Source: Methylacidimicrobium sp. AP8
GTDB lineage: Bacteria > Verrucomicrobiota > Verrucomicrobiia > Methylacidiphilales > Methylacidiphilaceae
Length of the DNA stretch: 64,000 bases
Direction: 5' to 3'
Assembly (NCBI RefSeq): GCF_903064525.1
Contig: NZ_LR797830.1
Coordinates: 1,612,001 to 1,676,000, forward strand
Positions 55,221 through 63,600 of this stretch are shown piece by piece (within the stretch, counting starts at the first letter, position 1; every line of letters begins with the position of its first letter). Below the pieces are notes generated by a model, which worked only from the letters and a program-made list of their open reading frames with translations, was not told where the DNA came from and searched no databases. The translations under genes were made by a program, and so were the position numbers.

Positions 55221-55424
55221 ATGCCGTTCCAAGTTGTTAGCAAAAAGTCCGGAAAAACCTATTACCTACATGCTCGCGAACAGACCCTGCGCAACGGCCA
55301 CAAGGTCACTCTCTACTTTTTCTCCACCGAGCCCCGAGAGGGAGCGATCGACGCCCTTCCCAAGGGATACGTGGTGTCGGAAAGCAACCGGACGGGCCTT
55401 CCGATCCTCAAGAAGAGCCGCTAG
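55221..55424 (+). CDS. Small conserved protein, function unknown
   Basis: 67-aa protein with a strong GGAGG site at 55206-55210 and start at 55221. The pattern KKSGKTYYLHAREQTLRNGH, then LYFFSTEPREGAIDALP and YVVSESNRTGLPILKK, resembles small cytoplasmic proteins found in several bacterial phyla with no assigned function. It is basic and without a signal peptide or cysteine. It lies 66 bases after rpmB and may be in the ribosomal operon. Confidence 0.82.
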   Translation: MPFQVVSKKSGKTYYLHAREQTLRNGHKVTLYFFSTEPREGAIDALPKGYVVSESNRTGLPILKKSR

Positions 55425-55483
55425 CCGGCCGGCCGGCGGGATGGTCGCCCGGGCCTTTCGCAGTGGTTCCCGCTTGGAGTACT

Positions 55484-56374
55484 ATGAACTCGATCGTTGA
55501 ACTGCCCGGAGATTCCTGGACGCAGGCCGTGCCCCCCGACGTGCAGAATCGGGCTATCGAGGACCTGGAGCAAGGGAGGGTTCTGTTTTTCCCCCGCCTC
55601 GCCTTCACCCTTCTGCCGGAGGAAGAGGCGTTCCTGAAGCCGGAGTGGGGCGCCGGCGGCGCCAAGAACATCAGCTTCGAGCGCGAGACCGGAAAAATCT
55701 GGGGAGCCACCGGCAGCGAGGCCGAGAAGACCGCCCTTTCCCGCATGCTCCGCCGCTATGCGGACAGCACGCGGGAGTTTCTGCAGAATCTCTTCCCCAC
55801 CTATGCCGCCTCCCTTCTGCAGGCGCGGACAAGTTACCGGCCGATCGAGATCGCCGGCCGCCCGTCCTCCTACCGGAAGGACGATACCCGACTCCACGTC
55901 GATGCTTTCCCGTCCCGTCCGACCGGCGGCCGGCGGATCCTACGGGTCTTCAGCAACATCAACCCGGAAGGCAAGCCGCGCTGCTGGCGGGTCGGAGAAG
56001 GCTTTCGGGAGTACGCCCAGCGGTTCGTGCCTCGGGTGTCCGCGCCGATACCGGGCTCCCGGTTCCTGCTCTCCCTGACAGGCATCACCAAGGGCTACCG
56101 CAGCCTCTACGATCATTACATGCTCGGACTCCACGACCAGGGCAAGCTCGATATCGAATATCAGAAGCAGAGCCCGCAGGAGGCGTTCGCCTTCCCCCCG
56201 AATTCGACGTGGATCTGTTTTACCGACCAGGTCCTGCACGCCGTGGACTCGGGGCAGTACCTGCTTGAGCAGACCTTCCACTTGCCCCGTGCCGCCTTGC
56301 GGCACCCCGAGCTATCCCCGCTTTCGGTCCTGGAGAGCATCGTCGGGCGCCCCCTTTGCGCTTCGAGCCTCTGA
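55484..56374 (+). CDS. Kdo hydroxylase-family Fe(II)/2-oxoglutarate oxygenase
   Basis: Protein of 296 aa resembling the KdoO/Kdo3-hydroxylase family, iron/2-oxoglutarate enzymes that hydroxylate 3-deoxy-D-manno-octulosonate in lipopolysaccharide. Segments: GRVLFFPRLAFTLLPEEEAFL, AGRPSSYRKDDTRLHVDAFPS with the metal-binding His138 and Asp140, GRRILRVFSNINPEG, and TDQVLHAVDSGQYLLEQTFHL with the probable third ligand His. Such enzymes are described in Burkholderia and Yersinia; the modification is linked to envelope stability. It lies 59 bases after the small conserved gene. Confidence 0.85.
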   Translation: MNSIVELPGDSWTQAVPPDVQNRAIEDLEQGRVLFFPRLAFTLLPEEEAFLKPEWGAGGAKNISFERETGKIWGATGSEAEKTALSRMLRRYADSTREFLQNLFPTYAASLLQARTSYRPIEIAGRPSSYRKDDTRLHVDAFPSRPTGGRRILRVFSNINPEGKPRCWRVGEGFREYAQRFVPRVSAPIPGSRFLLSLTGITKGYRSLYDHYMLGLHDQGKLDIEYQKQSPQEAFAFPPNSTWICFTDQVLHAVDSGQYLLEQTFHLPRAALRHPELSPLSVLESIVGRPLCASSL

Positions 56375-56445
56375 AGAGTCCCGAACTGCTCCTTCGGCTG
56401 TGCTCTCCCTCCGTGGTGCCGCACGATGCTGAGGACTACGGCGCT

Positions 56446-57123
56446 TCACGGTAGAATCGCAGCCACCCGCACGGCGGTGAAAAATCCGTAAAAATTGGAC
56501 GGGCAGGCCGCCTTCGCCGCCTCGCCGGGCGCCGGGCGGAAGCATTCACACGGGCCTTGGAACACGGCCTCTTCGGCGATCAGCAAGCGGAGGCATCGGA
56601 TCGACCCCTGCACGTCGGACCCGTTCCGTAATTCGAGCGACTTCCGAGCCGAGAGGCTGCCCCGCACCTTTCCTTCCACCACCAGGTCCAAGGCTTCGAT
56701 GTCCGCCCGTACGTTCGCTTCCGGGCCGATCCACAGGCATCCCTCCGCCGCGTGAATCGAACCCGAGAAGCCGCCGTTCAGGGTCATCTTCCCGCGGAAG
56801 GCTAGCTCTCCCCGCAGCTGCGTCCCGACCGCGACGACGCTCGCTTCTTCCTTGCTCTCCGGCCGCTCCGGCGCCGCTTTCCGATTCGAGGCTCCCCCGC
56901 GCTCCTCCGCGCCGGCTGCCGACGGCTCGAGCCGATCTTCCTGCCTCCGGGGACGAGAAGGAATCGGCGGTCGCTCCGCAGGCGGCGGAGGAGGAGGAAT
57001 CGGCGCCGCTACGGCCGCGTTCGGGGGGGATGGCACGCTCGGGCTCGGGGAGGCCTCCTCGGGACGATCGACTCCCTTCGAATGTTTAGCCGGCTCCCAC
57101 TTCTTCAAGAGCTTGCCGAACAT
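56446..57123 (-). CDS. Bactofilin-family cytoskeletal protein
   Basis: Polymer-forming beta-helix protein of 225 aa. The first 95 residues are disordered, rich in Pro, Arg and Glu. The bactofilin core (about residues 95-205) begins VVAVGTQLRGELAFRGKMTL and continues with GGFSGSIHAAEGCLWIG, VEGKVRGSLSARKSLEL and GSDVQGSIRC, the typical periodic Gly/Ile pattern. The N-terminal MFGKLLKKW may bind the membrane. Several cysteines near the C-terminus (GPCECFRP) are unusual for the family. Role in cell shape or envelope scaffolding is inferred. Confidence 0.9.
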   Translation of the reverse strand: MFGKLLKKWEPAKHSKGVDRPEEASPSPSVPSPPNAAVAAPIPPPPPPAERPPIPSRPRRQEDRLEPSAAGAEERGGASNRKAAPERPESKEEASVVAVGTQLRGELAFRGKMTLNGGFSGSIHAAEGCLWIGPEANVRADIEALDLVVEGKVRGSLSARKSLELRNGSDVQGSIRCLRLLIAEEAVFQGPCECFRPAPGEAAKAACPSNFYGFFTAVRVAAILP

Positions 57124-57253
57124 CGAAGCAAGCTTTGCCGCCGACCGGCAAGGCTGTCGAGGAAATTTGCTTTTGCCCTTTCCCTATGCTAAGAGCAGCG
57201 GGAAAGTCCCGTCAGATGATCGTAGGCGGAGTTTTGCATTCGACAAGTTTTTC

Positions 57254-57565
57254 ATGATTCATCATATCTGCTTTCTGGAAACGCTCCCTTCCACTTCTCC
57301 CGCCGAGCTCGATCAACTCTTAATCGAGATCCGAATCCTCCTGCTCAAGCTCCCGGACATCCACAACCTGCGCGTAGGCCGCAACCTCGATGCGGCCGAT
57401 CCGTTCTCTCTCTTCCTCTCCTTCGACATCGATTCGCTCGAAAAGCTCGCGTACGTGCAGCGCAATGCGATCTACTATCAATTCGAAAGGCAGATCCTCG
57501 ATGCGCATGCCAAGCGTGTCGTCCGCTACAACTTCGACATGGACAGCGGCAAGGAGACCGGCTAA
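57254..57565 (+). CDS. Dabb-like (stress-responsive A/B barrel) protein
   Basis: 103-aa protein starting MIHHICFLET, the typical opening of Dabb-domain proteins, followed by LDQLLIEIRILLLKLPDIHN, GRNL and LSFDIDSLEKLAYVQ. These are dimeric ferredoxin-like barrels whose functions are mostly unknown. The ATG at 57254 lacks a good ribosome site; the frame is open far upstream but opposes the bactofilin gene there. The 130 bases between 57124 and 57253 hold the divergent promoters. Confidence 0.75.
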   Translation: MIHHICFLETLPSTSPAELDQLLIEIRILLLKLPDIHNLRVGRNLDAADPFSLFLSFDIDSLEKLAYVQRNAIYYQFERQILDAHAKRVVRYNFDMDSGKETG

Positions 57566-57877
57566 CCGTTGCTCAAACCACGGACCATCCTTCCTCCGCC
57601 AGGGTAGATCGTCCACGGCGTCGGCCGGACACTGCTACCGGCGGCTCGCGTGACGGAGTTCCGCCGGCAAAGCCCGGGTAGCGCCCGATGCCCGCGCTTT
57701 CCGGGGCAGAGGCGCGGGAGGCGCGCGGTTGCCTTGCCTCCCGACCGGGCGGGCGTTCGGATCGACCCGATCCTCTCCGGGCCACGGCATAGGCTGCGCC
57801 CTGGCGAGAGCTGATGCCGTGCCGATCGGGGAAGTGTAGGCCGGATCGACTTCGATTACCTCGGGGACGGCACGAGC
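57566..57877. other. Intergenic stretch without recognisable gene
   Basis: 312 bases of GC-rich sequence. Only short opposing frames without family features are present. I see no tRNA, terminator with T-tail or long repeat. It borders the decayed island to the right and may be part of it. Confidence 0.55.
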
Positions 57878-59208
57878 TCAGCCCCTTGCTTCCGAACCGT
57901 ACGAGCTGCTCAATGCGCCTTGAACGACAATCCGAGGGATCCCACCGAGTCTACCCTGCAGGTAGCTCTTCCGGATATCCTTGTCGTAGCGGACGCCCTT
58001 GTAGTCGCTGAACCAAAAAAGCCTGGAGACCCCGCCGGCGTCCCGCTCCGTCACCCACATTTCGTCGCGGCGCAGGAGTTCTTGGTCCATGAGCAGGACA
58101 TCATGGGTGGTGAAGAGCAGCTGCCTTCTGCTCCGGGGGGAGCATCCCGCAAGGTAAGCCTCGAGCAGCCGGCGGAGGAGCAAGGTATGCAGGCTGCGGT
58201 CGACCTCATCAATCAGGTAGACTTTCTTGGAGTCCTGATCGCAAAGATCGCAAAACGCCGGAAGGAGGTCGATCAGCCGCCGGGTGCCGTCCGATTCCTG
58301 CTCGAGGGTGAACTTCGCCTCTTCGCCGTCCTCCTACGGATGATAAGCGACCACCTTTTGCAGGATGAGCTTTCCGGCTTTCCGGCTCACGACCAGCATT
58401 TTTCCCGTCCCATCGCCGATGGAGGCGGTTTTTCCTTCCTCCATCCGCTCGACCACATCGTTCCGGACCGGCTCGGGAAGCGCAGCCTCATCCAGCGGAA
58501 TCTCCTCGGCACCCAGCCGGGTAATTCCGGTATCGAGCCGCCATAGCTCTTCCGCCACGGCCGAAGAAAGCTTCTCCTCCGGGTCGATCAACCGTGCCAC
58601 GCGGACAAACCGTGACTCCGGTCCGATGCACACGAGGTTCTCCGGACACCAGTCATAGACCGGTCGGAACCGATCCACCTTCTGGGATACGGAGTTGCTC
58701 AGGAAAAGCTGGTTGTCCCACGTGCCCTCGAAGGCAAACCCCAGACGCTGATCCTGCTCCAGCGCCGGAGCAAAGTTGGGCTTCCCCCCCCGCGCCGGTC
58801 GTAGAGGGTCGTCTCCGTTCGGGCGTCAATCACCACGAGCTTTTCCTCCACCACCTCCTTGCGCGTCACCGCGAAGCTCAACTCGTAGATCTTTTCGTCG
58901 ATCAGGAGCTCGAAGTGAAAACGCGACGGTTTTTGCCCAGATGTTCTGTCCAGTAGCAACGGCACGACCGGAATGGCGCTATCCGGTGCCACTCCTGGGA
59001 CGACGAGCTTGCTTGCGAACTGCAGCGCTTGGAAAAAGTTGCTCTTGCCCGATGCGTTGGCGCCGTAAAACGCGGCGATCGGCAGTACCCTCGTCCGGTA
59101 GTTGCGGACTTGAGGCACCCGGTTTCCGTGCTAGCGGCTGGCGACCATGGAAAATTCGACCGGATCGCGGAACGACTTCCAGTTTTCCAGGGCAACTTTG
59201 ACGATCAT
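57878..59208 (-). pseudogene. AAA-family ATPase (AAA_15/AAA_21, RloA-like), decayed
   Basis: Remains of a protein of about 440 aa that starts at 59208 (MIVKVALENWKSFRDPVEFS) behind GGGGGAGA. Walker A is FYGANASGKSNFFQAL, Walker B is [14 protein letters not shown], and the C-terminal [21 protein letters not shown] is the usual sensor region of overcoming-lysogenisation/RloA-type ATPases. Three lesions: an in-frame TAG at 59131-59133, a frameshift at the C8 run 58784-58791, and another in-frame TAG at 58334-58336. Sequence continues in register around each stop. Related ATPases are often defence genes with a nuclease partner; none is seen here. Confidence 0.85.
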
Positions 59209-59330
59209 CGCGTCTCCCCCCAGGGACAGCCGCCTCCTCCCTCCTGCAAACGAACTTGCACCTTTTTGGCCCCGGATGCCGCAATAATCGAGAAATGATC
59301 TCATAAAATGCTTTCTTGAAGAAGAACGAG

Positions 59331-59925
59331 AGCCACTCCATGCGGGTTCTCCACCCGTTGCAAGAGCCAAAGCGGACTGCCGCCGACGGGGCTGCCGGCG
59401 ATCCAAACGGTCGAGGAGTTCGATTGGAACCATGCCGGACGAGCGCCCGAGGCCGAATCATCGAGTCGTCGAACCCGGCCTTGATCGGACGCGCCGAAAA
59501 CCTCCTCTTGCCGGGTCCCGGCGGGGCAGGCAAGACCTATATCGCCCTGCCCCCTATCGGGCGGCCATGGCCGGACACAAGGGGCGTTTCCTCTCGGCGG
59601 CCAAGGGAAAGGGGCAGCGCAAGGAGTATTTTGCCCGCGCGCTCCTCGCACCCGAACCGCTGGTCATCGACGCAATCGGCTCTCTTCCCTTCGACCGTGA
59701 AGAGGCCGGCCTATTTTTGTCGAGTAGTGGCCAACCGCTATGGCAGGCCGTCTGGATCTCGACGGGCAACTTGGCCTTCACCCGCCGGGCGACCGCCTTT
59801 GCCGGCGGCCAAACCCTGACGGCGGCCATGCTTGGTCGGCTGCTTCACCATGCCCATATCGTCCGGAGCGCCGGCGAAAGTTGCCGCCTCAAGGACAAGC
59901 GGAAAGCAGCTCGGATGCCCGGAAG
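59331..59925 (+). pseudogene. istB: IS21-family IstB helper ATPase remnant
   Basis: Fragments of IstB spread over three frames: PAIQTVEEFDW near 59391 (IstB N-terminus), ENLLLPGPGGAGKTYIAL near 59495 (Walker A), then LVIDAIGSLPFDREEAGLFL (Walker B region), WISTGNLAF, and LTAAMLGRLLHHAHIVRSAG ending near SCRLKDKRKA. At least three frame changes are needed, so the gene is dead. No istA or terminal repeats were recognised. It is the only clear insertion-sequence relic in the window. Confidence 0.8.
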
Positions 59926-60028
59926 CGATCGAGGAAGCCCTTTCTCTCACCGCTTGGCGCCGGCCCAGGGCCAAGGTTGTTTCCGGCCGCGGGAACAACT
60001 CGAGGAAAGTTGTTCCCGGTCATGGCGG

Positions 60029-61393
60029 CTAACCGACCACCCGCCCCAGAACGGAACGCAGGGTGCGGAGCGACCAATCCAGCTCTTCCGAAGTGATGAT
60101 CAGCGGAGGAGTGAAGGAGAGCACGTGGCGATCGGTGCCTCCCGCCAGCAGAATCACCCCCGCTTTCAGCAGGCTGGCGACCAGCTTTCCGGCCAGAGCG
60201 GGGTCCGGCCGCCCGCCTTCGTCGGTCACCTCCACTCCGACGAATAGACCGGCGCCGCGGACGTTCCGCAGCGGCGATCCCGCCGCGGCCATCTCGCGCA
60301 GTCCGGCAAGTAAAGCTGCGCCCTTTTCTTCCACGGCCAAGCCCGGGCGCTGCTCCTCGATCGCTTCCAAAAAGGCACAGGCCATCCGACAGCCGAGCGG
60401 ACTTCCGAGAAAGGTGCTCGTGTGCAACGCCTCTCCATCCGACTCCGGCCATGCGTCCATCACTTCCTTCGGGCCGATGCAGGCCGATATCGGAAAGCCC
60501 CCGCCCAGCGGTTTGCCCACGCAGAGCAGATCGGGCACGACCTTCCAGCGCTCGCACGCAAACCGGGGTCCGGTGCGAAAAAATCCGGTGAAGATCTCAT
60601 CGAGGATCAAAAGAACGCCTTCCTCGTCGGCCGCCGCGCGCAGGAACGGCAGAAACCAGTCGGGGGGCGGGATCATCCCTCCGCGGCCGAGCATCGGCTC
60701 GACGAGAATGGCCGCCACGCGAGCCTGCGAAAGGATCGTCTTCAGCTCGGCCGCCAGGGCAGACCGGCATTCCGCATCGCAGTCCGACGGCGAACGCGCC
60801 CCCCGGCCCCAGGGACATCGCCAGCAGTCGGGAAACGGCAGGAAGCGGACCCGCCCGGCCATCTGCTCTCGGAAGGGCTTGCGGAAATTACCCATCTCGG
60901 TCGCTTCCAGCGCTCCGTAGGACAAGCCGTGATAGCTTCCCCGGAAGGCGATGATCTCGGGTCTCCCCGTCGCCAGGCATGCGGTCTTCATCGCCGCCTC
61001 CACCGCATCGCTGCCCGAGCAGCCGAGGATCGACTTCGCGCCTCCGCGGCCCCAAGACTCGAAGGTCAGCCGGGAGAGAGCCTCCAACAGGGCGACTTTC
61101 GCCAAGGAAGGGTGGACATCCCCCATGCCGACAGGAAGCCGCTCAAGCTGGGCCGAGGCGGCGGCGGCGATCCCGGGCGCCGAGTAGCCCAGGGCGGCGA
61201 CGCCGAATCCCGCCGTCAGATCGAGATAGCCGTTTCCGTCCACGTCCCAGACGTTCGCTCCTTCCGCCCTCTCCCAAAAGACGGGAAAATCCGCGGAAAG
61301 AAACGTCACGTTCCGGGACTCGCACCGGCGCAGGCGAGCACCGAGGTCGATGGAGCCGGGCCCCGGAATCTGCGTCTTTTGCACGGGAATCAT
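60029..61393 (-). CDS. Class III PLP-dependent aminotransferase (second)
   Basis: 454-aa aminotransferase of the ornithine/4-aminobutyrate/diaminobutyrate group. Start at 61393 (MIPVQKTQIPGPGS). Motifs: GNGYLDLTAGFGVAALGYSA, CSGSDAVEAAMKTA, FRGSYHGLSYGALEATEM, LILDEIFTGFFRTG and LLCVGKPLGGGFPISACIG with the PLP Lys, and HTSTFLGSPLGCRMACAF. Two cysteines in PFPDCWRCPWG and SDCDAECRS form an unusual insertion. It is only distantly similar to the aminotransferase at 15.5 kb. It is divergent from the pyruvate dehydrogenase genes; substrate unassigned. Confidence 0.92.
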   Translation of the reverse strand: MIPVQKTQIPGPGSIDLGARLRRCESRNVTFLSADFPVFWERAEGANVWDVDGNGYLDLTAGFGVAALGYSAPGIAAAASAQLERLPVGMGDVHPSLAKVALLEALSRLTFESWGRGGAKSILGCSGSDAVEAAMKTACLATGRPEIIAFRGSYHGLSYGALEATEMGNFRKPFREQMAGRVRFLPFPDCWRCPWGRGARSPSDCDAECRSALAAELKTILSQARVAAILVEPMLGRGGMIPPPDWFLPFLRAAADEEGVLLILDEIFTGFFRTGPRFACERWKVVPDLLCVGKPLGGGFPISACIGPKEVMDAWPESDGEALHTSTFLGSPLGCRMACAFLEAIEEQRPGLAVEEKGAALLAGLREMAAAGSPLRNVRGAGLFVGVEVTDEGGRPDPALAGKLVASLLKAGVILLAGGTDRHVLSFTPPLIITSEELDWSLRTLRSVLGRVVG

Positions 61394-61524
61394 AGGCGGC
61401 TCATTGCCAATGGGTCCGAAATATGCTTTGTAGGAGGAGAAAGCACAAGAGGAGCGGCGATGTGCAGACCGAGACGCGCCGCGACCGCGAATCCCGCTTT
61501 GCAACAAGGAGGCAAGGAGAGCTT

Positions 61525-62583
61525 ATGGTAATGGAAGGTCCTGGCGTAGCCATAGCGGAGCCGAAACCGGCCGCCGCGTCCCTGAGCCCCGAGGTTCAAA
61601 TCGAGCTCTATCGCCAAATGGTTCGCATCCGCCGCTTCGAAGAGAAAGCGGCCCAGGCCTTCATGCGGGCCCTCATCAAGGGATTCTGCCACCTCTACAT
61701 CGGGCAGGAGGCAGTCGCGGTGGGCGCGCTCTCGGTTCTGGAATCGCGGGACGCGGTGATCACCGCCTATCGGGATCATGGGGTGGCGCTAGCCCGGGGA
61801 ATGACAGCTCGGGCCTGCATGGCGGAACTCTTGGGAAAGCGAACGGGCTGCTCCCGGGGGATGGGCGGGTCGATGCATCTCTTCGAACGCGCGAATCATT
61901 TCTACGGCGGGCACGCGATCGTGGGAGCGCATACCCCCGTCGCAGCCGGGCTGGCCTTCGCCCAGCAATACGAGAACACTGGCGGGGTAACCCTCTGTCT
62001 TCTCGGCGATGGAGCCGTGAACCAGGGAGTGTTCTCGGAGACCCTCAACTTGGTCTCCCTGTGGAAGCTGCCGATCGTCTTCCTGATCGAGAACAACGAC
62101 TACGCGATGGGGACCAACGTTTCCCGCTCTTCGGCCGGACTCCCGTTGGTCAATCGAGGAACGGCCTTCGAGCTGGCCGGACGAACGGCCGACGGCATGG
62201 ATGTCGAAGATGTGCGGGAGAAGGTGGCGGAAGCAGTCAAGCTCGCGCGCACCGAGCGCCTGCCGACTCTCTTGGAAGTCAATACCTACCGCTATCGCGG
62301 TCACTCCATGTCCGATCCCGACACCTATCGGACCAAGCAAGAGATCGAGGAGCACAAGAAGAACGACCCGATCCTCCGCTACCGGCGACGGCTCGAGGAC
62401 CGGCGGGTTCTTTCCGAGGCCATGGCCAAGCAGATCGACGGAGAAGCCCGGGCCGAAGCCCAGGACGCCCTTGCTTTCGCCGAAGCGAGCCCGGAACCTG
62501 ATCTGGATCTGGCTTTCTCCCTCGCCTTCTCGCCCGAGGATCAGATCGAACCGATTCCCAGGCCCCGCTACAGCGACATTTAG
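61525..62583 (+). CDS. pdhA: Pyruvate dehydrogenase E1 component, alpha subunit
   Basis: Thiamine-diphosphate-dependent decarboxylase subunit of the pyruvate dehydrogenase complex, 352 aa. The start at 61525 follows AAGGAGA. The TPP-binding motif runs from LLGDGAVNQGVFSETLNLV to FLIENNDYAMG; RYRGHSMSDPDTYRT carries the phosphorylation-loop serines of the family; ITAYRDHGVALARG and GGSMHLFERANHFYGGHAIV are typical of E1 alpha. The beta subunit gene begins 9 bases later. E2 and E3 genes are not in this window. Confidence 0.95.
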   Translation: MVMEGPGVAIAEPKPAAASLSPEVQIELYRQMVRIRRFEEKAAQAFMRALIKGFCHLYIGQEAVAVGALSVLESRDAVITAYRDHGVALARGMTARACMAELLGKRTGCSRGMGGSMHLFERANHFYGGHAIVGAHTPVAAGLAFAQQYENTGGVTLCLLGDGAVNQGVFSETLNLVSLWKLPIVFLIENNDYAMGTNVSRSSAGLPLVNRGTAFELAGRTADGMDVEDVREKVAEAVKLARTERLPTLLEVNTYRYRGHSMSDPDTYRTKQEIEEHKKNDPILRYRRRLEDRRVLSEAMAKQIDGEARAEAQDALAFAEASPEPDLDLAFSLAFSPEDQIEPIPRPRYSDI

Positions 62584-62592
62584 GGTCCATCC

Positions 62593-63567
62593 ATGGCGAA
62601 AATCACCTATCGTCAGGCCCTCAACCAGGCCATGGCCGAGGAGATGGAGCGGGATCCGTCGGTCTTCCTGATCGGAGAAGAGGTCGGCGAGTACCAGGGG
62701 GCCTTCAAGGTTTCTCAGGGGCTTTTGCAGCGCTTCGGCGCCAAGCGCGTGCTCGATACGCCCATTAGCGAAGCCGCCTTTTCCGGGCTCGCCGTGGGGG
62801 CGGCCCTTTACGGCCTGCGTCCGATCGTCGAGTTCATGAACTGGAGCTTCTCCTTGGTCGCGTTCGACCAGCTCGTCAACAACGTCGGATCCCTCCGGTT
62901 CATGTCCGGCGGGCAGTTCGATCTTCCCGTGGTCTTCCGCGGACCGAGCGGGGGCGGCACGCAGATCGGTGCAACCCACTCCCACTGCCCCGAAAACTGG
63001 TATGCCGGCGTTCCCACCCTGACGGTGGTGAGCCCCGCCTTTCCCGACGATGCCAAAGGATTGCTCAAGAGCTCGATTCGCTCGAACAACCCTGTCTTCT
63101 TTTTCGAGGGGGAGCGGCTGTACGGGATCGAGGGCGAGGTTCCCGAGGGGGAGCATCTCACCCCGATCGGGCAGGCCCGGCTCTGCCGGGAAGGTGCCGA
63201 CTTGACGATCGTCAGCGGCGGCTACGCGACGCACACGGCTCTTTCGGCGGCGGAGGTCCTCTCGGCGGAAGGGAAGGAAGCCGACGTCATCGACCTGAGA
63301 ACGATCAAGCCTTACGATTTCGACCGGATCGCCCAATCGGTTCGCAAGACCAACCGGCTGGTGATCGTCGAGGAGAACAAACCCTTCGCCGGATGGGGAG
63401 CGCAGATCGCCTATGACGTCCAACGGCGGCTCTTCGATTGGCTCGACGCTCCGATCCTCCGGGTGACCGGTCTCGATATTCCGCAGCCCTACAACGCGAA
63501 GCTCGAGGCCGAAGTTCTTCCGAACGTCGACCGGATCGTCGCCGCGGCACGAAAGGTGCTTGCCTAG
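62593..63567 (+). CDS. pdhB: Pyruvate dehydrogenase E1 component, beta subunit
   Basis: Beta subunit of the E1 heterotetramer, 324 aa. Start at 62593. Conserved parts: VFLIGEEVGEYQGAFKVSQG, RVLDTPISEAAFSGLAVGAA with the Glu that contacts the TPP pyrimidine ring, PTLTVVSPAFPDDAKGLLKS, VIDLRTIKPYDFDRIAQSV and LVIVEENKPFAGWGAQIAYD, then the C-terminal TGLDIPQPYN. Same operon as pdhA. Confidence 0.96.
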   Translation: MAKITYRQALNQAMAEEMERDPSVFLIGEEVGEYQGAFKVSQGLLQRFGAKRVLDTPISEAAFSGLAVGAALYGLRPIVEFMNWSFSLVAFDQLVNNVGSLRFMSGGQFDLPVVFRGPSGGGTQIGATHSHCPENWYAGVPTLTVVSPAFPDDAKGLLKSSIRSNNPVFFFEGERLYGIEGEVPEGEHLTPIGQARLCREGADLTIVSGGYATHTALSAAEVLSAEGKEADVIDLRTIKPYDFDRIAQSVRKTNRLVIVEENKPFAGWGAQIAYDVQRRLFDWLDAPILRVTGLDIPQPYNAKLEAEVLPNVDRIVAAARKVLA

Positions 63568-63600
63568 ACGGGCGCAACCGATCTCTGTCCGGACCGTCGC

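Noticed and set aside
57566-57877. Possible small gene of about 70 codons on the minus strand
   Set aside because: The translation is Arg/Gly-rich without family features, and no ribosome site fits.
58334-59133. Recoding of TAG (for example as pyrrolysine) in the ATPase gene
   Set aside because: TAG is used as an ordinary stop elsewhere (for example glgB and xoxG), and the gene also has a frameshift, so decay is simpler.
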